In this document: positions 9,021 to 17,631 of the stretch, one piece after another
Numbering within the stretch: position 1 is the stretch's first letter
Layout: the number at the start of each line of letters is the position of its first letter
Source: an uncultured Balneolaceae bacterium
Lineage (GTDB): Bacteria > Bacteroidota > Rhodothermia > Balneolales > Balneolaceae
Length of the DNA: 35,149 nt
Direction: 5' to 3'
NCBI GenBank assembly: GCA_937982515.1
Contig: CALJMB010000312.1
Span: forward strand, 1-35,149
The notes under the pieces: generated by a model
Told to the model about the DNA's origin: nothing
The model's database searches: none
What the model saw: the letters and a program-made list of their open reading frames with translations, nothing else
Translations under genes and position numbers: made by a program

Positions 9021-9158
9021 CTAATTAAGTTTTCACTCGATATGTCTGCGCAGTTTCTGTTATAGGGTCAGCTTTTTCATGCCCTTGCAAATCATAGCAT
9101 ATTGAGTGGTATAGAATAAACTTTGGCAGCGTCCGTTAAACTTTCGCACAAGCGCTAA

Positions 9159-9234
9159 TTGCTCTTCGTATCATGTTCTTGTATATTTAAAGGCTTAAAA
9201 AGGAAAGAATTTCTTCCCTGTAAACATACATTTG
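9159..9234 (+). promoter_or_regulatory. Putative promoters of the PpiD/SurA-like gene
   Basis: Two candidates precede the gene at 9267. The first is TTG (9159-9161), a 20-bp spacer and TATATTTA (9182-9189), close to TTTG-N20-TAnnTTTG. The second is a perfect -7 box TACATTTG at 9227-9234 without an evident -33 box. Either would separate this gene from the mla transcript. Confidence 0.4.
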
Positions 9235-9266
9235 TAACGTAAAAGAAGCTATAAGAGGTTTATTTC

Positions 9267-11042
9267 ATGGGTGTAATGGAAAGTATGAGAAAAAGTACCG
9301 GTATAATTCTTTGGGTACTTATTTTCTCCTTTGGCATACTGTGGATGCTGGCTGATACCCAGATTTTTGATGCCCTCCAGGTTGGCCCCCGCTCTTTAGG
9401 TGAAGTGAATGGAGAAGCTGTTTCACTGGAAGAATATAATGGCAGAATAAGCAGCTATATAGATCAGTATTCCCGTCAGACCGGAAATTCCGTTACCCCT
9501 GAGTTGAGAGCATACTACGAAGACCGCGCATGGGAGGAGCTGGTAACCAGCAAATTGATACAGCAGAAGATGGATCAGTTGGGAATAAGTGTAACAGATC
9601 AGGAGGTGGTCGAAATGATTACCGGTGAGAGCCCGGATCCGTTTATTCGTCAGCAATTTCAAAAAGAAGACGGAACGATAGACCGTGTTGCCCTCCAGGC
9701 GGCAATTGAAGCACCTGAAAACAGTCAGGTATGGGTTATGATAGAAGAGCAGATGCGCCAAAAACGCCGCCAGGAAAAAATGACGAATTATGTGCAGTCT
9801 TCAATGGTGGTTAGCAATCACGAAGTGGAACAAACGTATATCCGCAATAATACCACAGCCGATATTTCGTATGTCAGATTTCCGTATGCCGATGTGGCAG
9901 ATAGCAGCCTGACAGTCTCTGAGTCGGAATTGAGAGATTATTACAAGAATCATCGAGACGATTTCGAGCGTAAAAAATCCTACCGTTTTCAGTATGTTAG
10001 CTTTGATAAAACTCCTACCAGAGAAGACACCATTCGCACAATCAATGAGTTGAATAACCTTCGAAACGCCTTTAAAGAGGCAGAAAACGACTCATTGTTT
10101 CTGGTCCGGTATCAATCCGTTACACCATACCGGTCTGCTTATGTAGATAAAAATGAGCTAAGAGATGAGTATAAACCCGTGCTGGATCTGAAGGAGGGCG
10201 AAGTAAGTGAAGTCATCAGGCAAAACGGAGATGTTTTTCTGTTGAAGAAACTGGACGAAACAAGGGATGAGGTGAAATTTGTTACTCTGAGTTTCAACAT
10301 ACAGGCAGATCCTATTAATACTGTCGATAGAATGGCTAAAGAAGCCGATGATTTTAGTTTCTTTGCTGAGGAGGACGGGTTTATGAATGAGGCAGAGCGA
10401 CGCGGTTATGAGATAAAAGAAGCTTTTGCCACCATAGAGAACCCGTTTATTGCAGGTTTGGGTCAAAGCAGACAGGTCATGACTATGCTGGAATCTGCTT
10501 CCAAAGGAGATATTTCAGAACCGATAGAACTGGCCAGTGAATTTATCGTACTTAATGTTATAGAAGTAACCCCCTCAGGAACCCGTCCCTTTGATGAGGT
10601 TAAGAATCAGATTCAGACCATTGTACTAAACAATAAGCGAAAAGAGAAAGTTGAGCAGGATGTAAGAACTTTGCTCGCCTCAAATTCCAGCCTTGAAGCG
10701 TTGGCCGAAGCCTCTGGTAAGGAAATCGGTACGGCAGAAAATATAAATATGAATGCCGGAATTATTCAGGGAGCAGGCCGTGAACCCGCTGTTATAGGTG
10801 CCATCTTTGGTTTAGAAGAAGGTTCTCTATCCGATCCGCTTCCGGGTACCAGTGCCGTATTTGTTGTTCAGGTTGAAAACAGGCAGGACGCAGACCTGGA
10901 GAACCTAAACAATACAACCCGTCAGCAAATTCGTCAGCAGTTACACCAGGAGAAGGGAAACTCATTTGCCCAGGTTTGGCTTGAACAGCTAAAAGCAGAG
11001 GCTAGTATTAAAGATTATCGATCCAGGCTTTTGCAACGGTAG
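9267..11042 (+). CDS. PpiD/SurA-like membrane-anchored peptidyl-prolyl isomerase
   Basis: This is a periplasmic folding factor of the SurA/PpiD type. A short cytoplasmic start is followed by one membrane segment (about 11-31), then a SurA-like N-terminal chaperone region (about 40-190, with GEVNGEAVSLEEYN and VTSKLIQQKM). A parvulin-like part follows at about 220-340, poorly conserved and possibly inactive, then a second SurA-like stretch and a helical end. The 591-aa length and single anchor match PpiD-like proteins, which help newly exported outer-membrane proteins fold. AAGAGG lies before ATG 9267. It sits between mlaD and ribD, and the envelope neighbours fit its likely role. Confidence 0.88.
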   Translation: MGVMESMRKSTGIILWVLIFSFGILWMLADTQIFDALQVGPRSLGEVNGEAVSLEEYNGRISSYIDQYSRQTGNSVTPELRAYYEDRAWEELVTSKLIQQKMDQLGISVTDQEVVEMITGESPDPFIRQQFQKEDGTIDRVALQAAIEAPENSQVWVMIEEQMRQKRRQEKMTNYVQSSMVVSNHEVEQTYIRNNTTADISYVRFPYADVADSSLTVSESELRDYYKNHRDDFERKKSYRFQYVSFDKTPTREDTIRTINELNNLRNAFKEAENDSLFLVRYQSVTPYRSAYVDKNELRDEYKPVLDLKEGEVSEVIRQNGDVFLLKKLDETRDEVKFVTLSFNIQADPINTVDRMAKEADDFSFFAEEDGFMNEAERRGYEIKEAFATIENPFIAGLGQSRQVMTMLESASKGDISEPIELASEFIVLNVIEVTPSGTRPFDEVKNQIQTIVLNNKRKEKVEQDVRTLLASNSSLEALAEASGKEIGTAENINMNAGIIQGAGREPAVIGAIFGLEEGSLSDPLPGTSAVFVVQVENRQDADLENLNNTTRQQIRQQLHQEKGNSFAQVWLEQLKAEASIKDYRSRLLQR

Positions 11043-11276
11043 TTCTCAGATGTAATATGTTATAAGCAGATTGGCGATCTCCCGGCTGATAGATTTTAGT
11101 GCAAATTAAGGCTCGTTTGTACAGGGCGATGCGGTTGCATCGAATAGGAAAAGCAACCTGGATGCTGCCCGGGAGCTATATCCACCCAGAGGCTCACCGT
11201 ACGTTAATCATCTGCAACGTTTTTGCAAGGTTAAGGGTTTCCTTTTACAGGTTCTCTCTAACTTTAATTATAAAAT

Positions 11277-12410
11277 TTGTCATCTAAGCCTACATATACC
11301 GACGCTGATCAACATTGGATGTCTCTGGCCCTGGAATTGGCCGATAGGGGAGCGGGGTACGTCTCTCCCAACCCCATGGTTGGGTGTATCATTGTCTCAG
11401 ATCAGGGAAAGAAAATAGGCCAGGGATATCACGAAAGATATAGCCAGGCTCACGCCGAAGTGAATGCAGTGAAGTCAGTTAAGAATAAAGAGAGCCTTAA
11501 AAATGCTACTGTGTACGTTACGCTGGAACCCTGCGCTCATCATGGCCATACGCCCCCTTGCAGTACCATGCTAGCTGAACTTCCAATAAGACGTGTAGTT
11601 GTAGCGATGGAAGATCCAAACCCCAAGGTTGATGGCAAAGGTATCAGAGAACTGCGTAACAAAGGGATACAGGTCGATGTAGGCCTGATGGAGAAGGAAG
11701 CAAAAAAGCTTAATGAATTTTTTCTGCATGCTAACCTCTACAATCGGCCTTTTGTTACCTTAAAGATAGCACAAACTCTGGACGGATATATTGCAGCCCC
11801 CGATGGTAACTCAAAGTGGATATCAGGAGAAGAAGCCAGGATAAAAGTTCATGAGTGGCGCAGCAGGTATGATGCAGTGCTGATAGGAAGAAATACGGCC
11901 CTGTTGGATAATCCCAGACTGACCGTACGCCATGTGGAAGGGCGCCAGCCTAAACGTATTGTCATCGACGGAAAACTGGAGCTGCCTCGCGAGTTAAACT
12001 TGTTTACCGATCAGTATGAAGAAAAAACAATAGTGCTTACTCACAATCGTGAAAAATACGAGAACGAAGCTGATCCTATGCTGAGTATGCTACAGTCCGA
12101 CTACTTCAGAGGCACAACTTTGTTGGTGGGAGAAAAGCAGGGGCACACAGATCTGGATGAGGCTTTTCGAAGTCTGATTGGTCAGAACATACATTCCATA
12201 CTTGTTGAAGCGGGACAGCAGCTTGCTTCGGTTCTGCTCAGAGAGCGCCTGGTAGATAAAGTAGAATGTTTTATAGCGCCAAAAATTCTGGGGGGAGGTG
12301 CCAGATCGGTAGTAGGGATGGGCATTAACCGAATGGAAGAAATTTTTAAATTCCGAAGTTATAGCTGGCAGAAGATCGGAGACGATATATTATTTTCAGG
12401 GTATCTTTAA
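11277..12410 (+). CDS. ribD: Bifunctional riboflavin deaminase/reductase
   Basis: This enzyme carries out two consecutive steps of riboflavin synthesis: zinc-dependent deamination of the pyrimidine intermediate, then NADPH-dependent reduction of the ribosyl side chain. The N-terminal deaminase has HAE at 59-61 and the zinc cysteines Cys86 and Cys95 in EPCAHHGHTPPC. The reductase starts near 155 (FVTLKIAQTLDGYIAAPDGNSKWISG) and continues through DNPRLTVR and VEAGQQLASVLL. The start is TTG at 11277, the first start after a stop three codons before; the next ATG (residue 15) would remove residues before the conserved first helix. ribE follows after 16 bp. No FMN riboswitch is seen upstream. Confidence 0.96.
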   Translation: MSSKPTYTDADQHWMSLALELADRGAGYVSPNPMVGCIIVSDQGKKIGQGYHERYSQAHAEVNAVKSVKNKESLKNATVYVTLEPCAHHGHTPPCSTMLAELPIRRVVVAMEDPNPKVDGKGIRELRNKGIQVDVGLMEKEAKKLNEFFLHANLYNRPFVTLKIAQTLDGYIAAPDGNSKWISGEEARIKVHEWRSRYDAVLIGRNTALLDNPRLTVRHVEGRQPKRIVIDGKLELPRELNLFTDQYEEKTIVLTHNREKYENEADPMLSMLQSDYFRGTTLLVGEKQGHTDLDEAFRSLIGQNIHSILVEAGQQLASVLLRERLVDKVECFIAPKILGGGARSVVGMGINRMEEIFKFRSYSWQKIGDDILFSGYL

Positions 12411-12426
12411 TAAGGATTAAAAATCT

Positions 12427-13020
12427 ATGTTTACAGGCATTATTCAGGAAACCGGCCAAATAAAAAAAGTGATCGACTTTGCCGGAGGAAAGGAAATATC
12501 TGTTAAGTGCAATTTTGCCTCCGAAGTAAAAATTGACCAGAGTATCAGCATTAACGGAGTATGCCATACTGTAACCGGCCATACGGATAGCGCTTTCAAT
12601 GTACAGAGTGTAGAGGAGACCTTAAGAAAAACCAACATAGGCGTACTGAAAACAGGAGATACTGTCAACCTGGAGCGCTCTCTGCGGCCTGATCAGCTTC
12701 TGGATGGACATATTGTACAAGGCCATGTGGATACCACGGGTACGATCCTAAACATTGAAGAGGAAGGTGCCGACCGTCTGTTTACGATTGAATATCCCCC
12801 TGAATTTGATGATCTGATAGTAGGGCGGGGAAGTATCTGTGTAGATGGAATCAGCCTTACCATTGCTGAAGAATCAGGCCAAACCTTTACTGTAGCTATC
12901 ATTCCATATACCTATGAACACACAAATTTACGGGATAGGGAAGAGGGAGACACCGTAAATCTGGAGTTTGATGTACTGGGGAAGTATGTAGTTCGGTATT
13001 TGGAGAACCGGCAGAAGTGA
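12427..13020 (+). CDS. ribE: Riboflavin synthase, alpha subunit
   Basis: This enzyme dismutates two 6,7-dimethyl-8-ribityllumazine molecules to riboflavin. The 197-aa protein has the two tandem lumazine-binding barrels of the family. The first starts MFTGIIQETG and contains SISINGVCHTV and NLERSL. The second (about 97-190) contains GHIVQGHVDTTG, GSICVDGISLTI and IPYTYEHTNL. It is complete and forms a two-gene unit with ribD. Lumazine synthase and the GTP cyclohydrolase gene are not in the window. The stop codon lies inside a purine-rich short repeat that runs on into the intergenic space. Confidence 0.97.
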   Translation: MFTGIIQETGQIKKVIDFAGGKEISVKCNFASEVKIDQSISINGVCHTVTGHTDSAFNVQSVEETLRKTNIGVLKTGDTVNLERSLRPDQLLDGHIVQGHVDTTGTILNIEEEGADRLFTIEYPPEFDDLIVGRGSICVDGISLTIAEESGQTFTVAIIPYTYEHTNLRDREEGDTVNLEFDVLGKYVVRYLENRQK

Positions 13021-13105
13021 GAAGTGAAAAGGCAGAAGAGGCGCCATTCTGACCTCGGAATTCAGAATTCCACGATAATTGAAACTACACTTTATCCTCT
13101 GCCAG

Positions 13106-15796
13106 CTAAAAACCAACAGGCCTTCTTCCTGTCGGACTGGAACTGCGTTGCAGATTGTTAAGCAGTGGTAACTTCTGGAAAATGCCGCTTATCTGCCCGC
13201 TATTTACGCTAAGGCTAAACATATAGTACTGAAAATCGCCAAATGGGCTCATTGTAAAATTAAGGTTCCAGCAATGTAAATTGCGTGAAAGTGAGAATTG
13301 AGAAGGGGTAAACTCCTTTGCCACAAAATCATATCCCAGGCTTGTGCTGAAACTCCATTTCGGAGTAAGATTGAACTGAATATTTTGGGCATTAATGGTG
13401 GCCGAGGTAGTGGACCCGCCCGTAGAGGGATTCAGCCTCCAATTATACCTGAAGCTAAAGGAAACCGAAAAAGGAGAGTTAAAACTTTGTACAGGTTGGT
13501 GGTTGAAGTATGGATCCATTGCATGAAACATACGCTGATTGTAAGGGTCATACTCCGCCGGATAATAAGGAACGTCATTAGTCTGACCTGCACTGAACCC
13601 CCTTCCCAGGCTATATGAATAACTTGTGCTTACGGTAAAGTTAGTCATTTCAACAGGCTTACCCGAGTTCGTAAGAAGAAACTGATCGATCTTCCGCCCG
13701 AGTGAGTCGCGTTCATAAAAGTTAAACTGTGCACTGGCACGCAGATTAATTCCGGGGATAATCTGGGAAGAAAAGGAGGTATTCAGGTCACTGAGTTTTA
13801 GGCTGTCCGCAGCAAAGTTATAGCTTGTATTCAGGCTGAGATTGTCGATCAGGCGGATGACATTTTCCTTTTTTTCACCTGTGGAGTCTCGTCTTACCTG
13901 TTTGGCCTCAAAAACATTACTGAGAGAAAAAGTCAGTGCACGCTGTTCTCCGCGGGAAGGGCCTGAAAACACTTCATTCTCAAAGATCGAATACTCCTGG
14001 GTGTTACCCAATGTATCCGATTGTACCTCTCTATAGTAGCCCCAGAAGTCATCGCTGAAATCAGGGCGGTAATTGAAGCCAAAAGAAGGACGAAGCGTAT
14101 GCCGGAAACCTTGAATGGATCCAATCCTTCTATTCATGATTCCATAAATCGTAGTGGAAAGGTTCATTCCGGTAGAAAATTCCCGGGCTGTGGTAAATCC
14201 TCTAACCTGCTCTTCCTCTATAAGGTTGGTTTCAGGGTTAAAGGTCTTTCGTGTGGAGGTAGGATACCAAAACTCGGTGTAATTGGCACTGGCACTCAAG
14301 TTCAGGTACTGACTGGGCAGAATACTCCCGATAGAAATATTGGCTTGTTGTCTGAATCCAAAATTGTAATGATCATCATTTCCCGTGGCCTCCCGGTATT
14401 TTGACGGGCTCAGCAGGGCCTCGAACCAGTTGATCTCGGCTTCTCCTCCAAGAAGAGGACTGAAATTATAATCAGACTGAAAGCTATTCTGATATCGTAT
14501 AGATAAATTTTCGTACCAGGGAGAGTATCCGGTAGGCGAGGTACCGCTGCCGGCAAAGGGAGAAAACTGCCTGAGGCTGAAGTTCGCCGTTGGCCCTGAA
14601 AGCCGCGTGACATTTGTTAAAAAGTTTTGGTTCTGCCTGGCTGAGATGCTGAAGTTGTACAGGTTATCCGGATGGCGATACCGGTAGTTGATACTCGAGG
14701 AAGTACTTGTCTCTGCACGCTCGTTGGGATTATAAGAGTTCCGCTTATGAAAATCAGCTGTACGCAGCTCGATATTGGCAGAGAGGTTGGCAAAAGGAGA
14801 GAAATCCTGATTATGGTTAATCCGGATGCTTCTCTGCACGTTTGTTTTGAAATCAGGATCAGTAGGCTCAAAATCCCGCTCCCTAGAATAGCCAATCTGA
14901 ACATTTCCGTTGAAGAGATTCCGCTTCCTGTAATTCCCATTAGCAGACAGGTAAAATGTTCCGGTCGTGAATATATCTACGGATGCTTGCCCCGTCAGGT
15001 AATCATTGAAGTATTGAAACCAGCCCAGATTTTGCAATCCGTATCCACGAGTCTGAGTATCCTGATAGGAATAAGTAGGCTCCAGAAGGCCCGATTGTTT
15101 CCGGTCAAAACTTCCCGGCAGATATCCAAAAGGGAAAACGAGGGGATAGGGAATATCCAGAATATAGAGGCGGGCGTTGGTGAAAAAGATCTCCTCTTCA
15201 TTAACCACTTTCATGCGGTCGGCCTTAATGTAATAGTGGGGATGATCCAGTTCACAGGTAGAGTAAATAGCGTCTTCGAGGAATACAACATGCGGCGTTG
15301 TATTCTTTACCTTGGTTCCGATAAGGTTTCCCTGGTCTATTCCAACTCTTGCAACTTCAAAACGTCCCTTTTCAGTCTGGTAATTGAAATCAATCTTGTT
15401 ACTGCGTACCCGATCGCTTTGTCTTGTTAAAACAGGTTGTGAGAGGGTATCATGGGGAGTCTGTGTGTTCGCGCTAACCAGATGCCTGTCCAGATTAAGG
15501 GAGATTTTTCCTGCAGTCAGCTCACCCGACTCATGCGTTACCTTGGAGGAGCCGTACAGCGTAGCTACTCTGTTTTTCCCGACTTTAAAAACAAGTGAGT
15601 CGCTGGCCTGGAAGTTTACCTGGCCTTCTTGCTGAGCACCTTGTGCGCCGGACGCCTGGCCTCCCGGAGGAGGTGCACTTAGCGTATCCTGTCCTACCTG
15701 TGCATGGGCGGCGCCCGCCATAAGGGCTGTCATTATACAGAAAAAAAGCAGGCCGAGCCATAAGACTGAGATCCTGTATGTTAGGTATGAATTCAT
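13106..15796 (-). CDS. lptD: LptD-family LPS-assembly outer membrane protein
   Basis: This is the outer-membrane translocon that inserts lipopolysaccharide into the outer leaflet. A signal peptide (cleavage after about residue 32, AHA) is followed by a periplasmic OstA/LptA-like jellyroll (about 60-230, with DSLVFKVGKNRVATLYGSSKVTH and YIKADRMKVV). A large beta-barrel follows, with many alternating aromatic strands. The 896-aa length and the barrel fit Bacteroidota-type LptD. Only a few cysteines are present, so the inter-domain disulfides of E. coli LptD are probably not formed in the same way. It is convergent with ribE and lies about 110 bp after the DivIC/FtsB-like gene. A related putative organic solvent tolerance protein is the only alternative name. 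Confidence 0.85.
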   Translation of the reverse strand: MNSYLTYRISVLWLGLLFFCIMTALMAGAAHAQVGQDTLSAPPPGGQASGAQGAQQEGQVNFQASDSLVFKVGKNRVATLYGSSKVTHESGELTAGKISLNLDRHLVSANTQTPHDTLSQPVLTRQSDRVRSNKIDFNYQTEKGRFEVARVGIDQGNLIGTKVKNTTPHVVFLEDAIYSTCELDHPHYYIKADRMKVVNEEEIFFTNARLYILDIPYPLVFPFGYLPGSFDRKQSGLLEPTYSYQDTQTRGYGLQNLGWFQYFNDYLTGQASVDIFTTGTFYLSANGNYRKRNLFNGNVQIGYSRERDFEPTDPDFKTNVQRSIRINHNQDFSPFANLSANIELRTADFHKRNSYNPNERAETSTSSSINYRYRHPDNLYNFSISARQNQNFLTNVTRLSGPTANFSLRQFSPFAGSGTSPTGYSPWYENLSIRYQNSFQSDYNFSPLLGGEAEINWFEALLSPSKYREATGNDDHYNFGFRQQANISIGSILPSQYLNLSASANYTEFWYPTSTRKTFNPETNLIEEEQVRGFTTAREFSTGMNLSTTIYGIMNRRIGSIQGFRHTLRPSFGFNYRPDFSDDFWGYYREVQSDTLGNTQEYSIFENEVFSGPSRGEQRALTFSLSNVFEAKQVRRDSTGEKKENVIRLIDNLSLNTSYNFAADSLKLSDLNTSFSSQIIPGINLRASAQFNFYERDSLGRKIDQFLLTNSGKPVEMTNFTVSTSYSYSLGRGFSAGQTNDVPYYPAEYDPYNQRMFHAMDPYFNHQPVQSFNSPFSVSFSFRYNWRLNPSTGGSTTSATINAQNIQFNLTPKWSFSTSLGYDFVAKEFTPSQFSLSRNLHCWNLNFTMSPFGDFQYYMFSLSVNSGQISGIFQKLPLLNNLQRSSSPTGRRPVGF

Positions 15797-15906
15797 GCAG
15801 AGCCGATTGTAGCTGCCCTATACAGCATAACGAATTTAAAAACTTCTAATCTATAACACGCCGGAAAAGAGATAAAGTATAGCTTTAAAAGCCGAAAATA
15901 GTGGCT

Positions 15907-16212
15907 TCACTCTCTTTCGCGTATCTTGTAAACGGTTTCGCCCTTTTTCTTCATACCATATTCCTCGCGGGCAATGCGCTCTAACAGAGCAGGATTTGTT
16001 TCCAGATCCTTAACTTTTTGTTTCAGCTCCTCTGTTTCTGACTGCAGCTGTTCAGTCTTTTGCTTTAAATCATATTTACGCTGAGCCAGGATGTAGCGTG
16101 TCCACAAGCTATACGTATCTATAAAAGCAAACCAGATAACCACGAACCCACCCAACACCAATAACAGGAAGGATTTTCGCCAACGCAGCGGATTTAGTAT
16201 GTATAAATTCAT
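15907..16212 (-). CDS. DivIC/FtsB-family septum formation initiator
   Basis: This is a small bitopic division protein. A cytoplasmic N-terminus of about 13 residues is followed by one membrane segment (about 14-33), a leucine-rich coiled coil (about 40-75, with QKTEQLQSETEELKQKVKDL), and the typical end LERIAREEYGMKKKGETVYKI. At 101 aa it matches FtsB/DivIC, which joins FtsL and FtsQ/DivIB at the septum to activate wall synthesis. It lies upstream of lptD on the same strand, with a gap of about 110 bp. Confidence 0.9.
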   Translation of the reverse strand: MNLYILNPLRWRKSFLLLVLGGFVVIWFAFIDTYSLWTRYILAQRKYDLKQKTEQLQSETEELKQKVKDLETNPALLERIAREEYGMKKKGETVYKIRERE

Positions 16213-16327
16213 ATAGTGAAGTTACTATAGCGTTTGCTGAAACAACACTTCAATAAAAGAAAATAGAGTAATTTGAGGATTAAACACAATCATGAGAAGT
16301 AAAGGTGAAAGTTGAAACAAGAATTTC

Positions 16328-16395
16328 CTCTGTGAAACTCTGTGGAGCATTTTTGTAACAGCTGTACCACAGAGCTGCACAGAGATGACACAGAG
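16328..16395. repeat. CTCTGTG/CACAGAG short repeat cluster
   Basis: Two copies of CTCTGTG (16328-16334, 16338-16344) face three copies of its complement CACAGAG (16368-16374, 16378-16384, 16389-16395), spaced 10-11 bp apart. Together they form an imperfect inverted repeat in the gap between the DivIC/FtsB-like and YraN genes. It resembles simple CACAGAG-type intergenic repeats seen in other bacterial genomes; the function is unknown. Confidence 0.75.
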
Positions 16396-16486
16396 TTACA
16401 CAAAGCATGTTCAAATCATATTTTCTAAATCCGGGAGCCCTAATTTGAACGGATCTCCCATTCATCTTTCACATTTTGCTTCTCAC

Positions 16487-16861
16487 TCACCTCCTCTGCC
16501 AGAAAGCATTCTCAAAATGAGTAATATCAGGTGCCTCGTTATCTTTTTGGACAATTGATATGACGTCGAACCGTACGGGCGAACCATCCATTTTGCGTTC
16601 ATAGAGCCATGCTTCCGCGGCCTTGTATAAATTCTTTTGCTTCTCTTTAGTTACAAACTCCTCTGGATTTCCAAAAACTCTGCTGGCCCGTTTTTTTACT
16701 TCCACAAATATGATACACGTTTCATCGTAAGCAACGATATCTACTTCGGACCGCATGAAAAAATAGTTGCGTTCCAATATGGTATAGCCTTTGCTTTCAA
16801 GGTAAGCCACAGCCAGTGCCTCGCCTTCATCTCCAATTTGCCGGGTTGTTTTAGTTGTCAT
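16487..16861 (-). CDS. YraN/UPF0102-family putative endonuclease
   Basis: This 124-aa protein has a restriction-endonuclease-like fold. The family blocks are GDEGEALAVAYLESKGY, the RN-F motif (LERNYFF), EVDIVAYDE and FVEVKKR, which give the E-D-EVK nuclease arrangement. The exact substrate of YraN proteins is not established; some are associated with DNA processing. The ATG overlaps the stop of the upstream regulator gene by 11 bp, so the two are probably translated from one mRNA. The stop codon sits inside a purine-rich repeat that continues downstream. Confidence 0.9.
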   Translation of the reverse strand: MTTKTTRQIGDEGEALAVAYLESKGYTILERNYFFMRSEVDIVAYDETCIIFVEVKKRASRVFGNPEEFVTKEKQKNLYKAAEAWLYERKMDGSPVRFDVISIVQKDNEAPDITHFENAFWQRR

Positions 16862-17435
16862 TGTTATCTGAAATTCTTTCTCTGATAGACTCTTTCATTT
16901 CGGCAAGTTTTACCAGCTGCTTCAAAAAGTTAAGATTCCTTTTATTAATATATGGGAGTAAGGCAGCTGTAAAGCGATCGAACATTTCCAGAAACTGAAT
17001 GAAATTCTCAATTCGTTCTTTAAACTCTTTTTCTTCAGGTGTATCGATGTTTCCTGCTTCAAAAACATTCAGACATTCTGCCAGGTTCTGCCGTATGGGA
17101 GCTACCTCACGCTGTTGCCGCTCTCTTATGATGGTTGCAACTATATTCCAAACGTCTTTTTCGGCAGTAAAGAAGTCCTTCCTGTTTCCTTTGAAATGTA
17201 CTTTGTGAACCAGTTGCCACTGAATTAGATTTCGGAGATTCATATTGGCATTACCGCGGCTGATGTCTAGCCGTTGCATGATGGTGTCGGTATCCAGTGG
17301 ATCAGACTCGGCGTAGAGGAGGGCATGAATCTGTGCCATGGTTTTGTTGATACCCCAGGCAGATGCCATTTCTCCCCAAAGCAGAACAAACTGTTCAAGC
17401 GCCTTCTCATAGTTGTCTGACCGTTTCTGGCTCAC
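16851..17435 (-). CDS. GbsR/MarR-type transcriptional regulator
   Basis: This 194-aa DNA-binding protein has a winged-helix N-terminal half similar to the GbsR/MarR group: WGINKTMAQIHALLY, then DTDTIMQRLDISRGNANMNLRNLIQWQLVHKVHFKGNRKDFF. The C-terminal half is a helical dimerisation or sensing region. In characterised members such proteins repress genes for osmoprotectant uptake or synthesis, but no such gene is nearby, so the target is unknown. A perfect 15-bp inverted repeat lies 40-118 bp upstream of its start and is a candidate autoregulatory site. It is translationally overlapped with the YraN gene. Confidence 0.82.
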   Translation of the reverse strand: MSQKRSDNYEKALEQFVLLWGEMASAWGINKTMAQIHALLYAESDPLDTDTIMQRLDISRGNANMNLRNLIQWQLVHKVHFKGNRKDFFTAEKDVWNIVATIIRERQQREVAPIRQNLAECLNVFEAGNIDTPEEKEFKERIENFIQFLEMFDRFTAALLPYINKRNLNFLKQLVKLAEMKESIRERISDNNDN

Positions 17436-17474
17436 TGGAGGAAATGATTTACATATTAGGATCTCGTCAACGGT

Positions 17475-17553
17475 AAACCCGCAAAGTTTGATCTGATCAT
17501 TGTTTCTAATTTTTTAGCATATTGTCATTTCAGAAAGTAAACTTTGCGGGTTT
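17475..17553. repeat. Perfect 15-bp inverted repeat upstream of the GbsR-type gene
   Basis: AAACCCGCAAAGTTT at 17475-17489 is repeated as its exact complement at 17539-17553, with 49 bp between. The arm centres are 64 bp apart, about six helical turns. It is not followed by a T-run on the minus strand, so it does not look like a terminator of the upstream FmdB-like gene. It could be a pair of operator half-sites, or a stem in the mRNA leader. Confidence 0.7.
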
Positions 17554-17559
17554 TTCCAG

Positions 17560-17586
17560 CACTGTATCATTGACATGATATCAGTG
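17560..17586. repeat. Imperfect 11-bp hairpin after the FmdB-like gene
   Basis: CACTG-TATCAT, TGAC loop, ATGATA-T-CAGTG forms an 11-bp stem with one bulged T. It lies about 45 bp past the stop of the FmdB-like gene and next to the 15-bp inverted repeat. There is no T-tract on the minus strand, so termination is uncertain. Confidence 0.5.
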
Positions 17587-17631
17587 CGATTGTCGGTTGC
17601 TTATATTCGGTACAGTACATCAGAATATTCT

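Noticed and set aside
11043..11276. FMN riboswitch before ribD
   Set aside because: The conserved blocks of the RFN element are not found in this leader; only unrelated short stems are present.
11099..11287. 62-aa open frame before ribD
   Set aside because: It overlaps the ribD start, has no domain or ribosome binding site, and its composition looks random.
16280..16465. 61-aa open frame between the DivIC/FtsB-like and YraN genes
   Set aside because: It runs through the CACAGAG repeat cluster and has no recognisable protein features.
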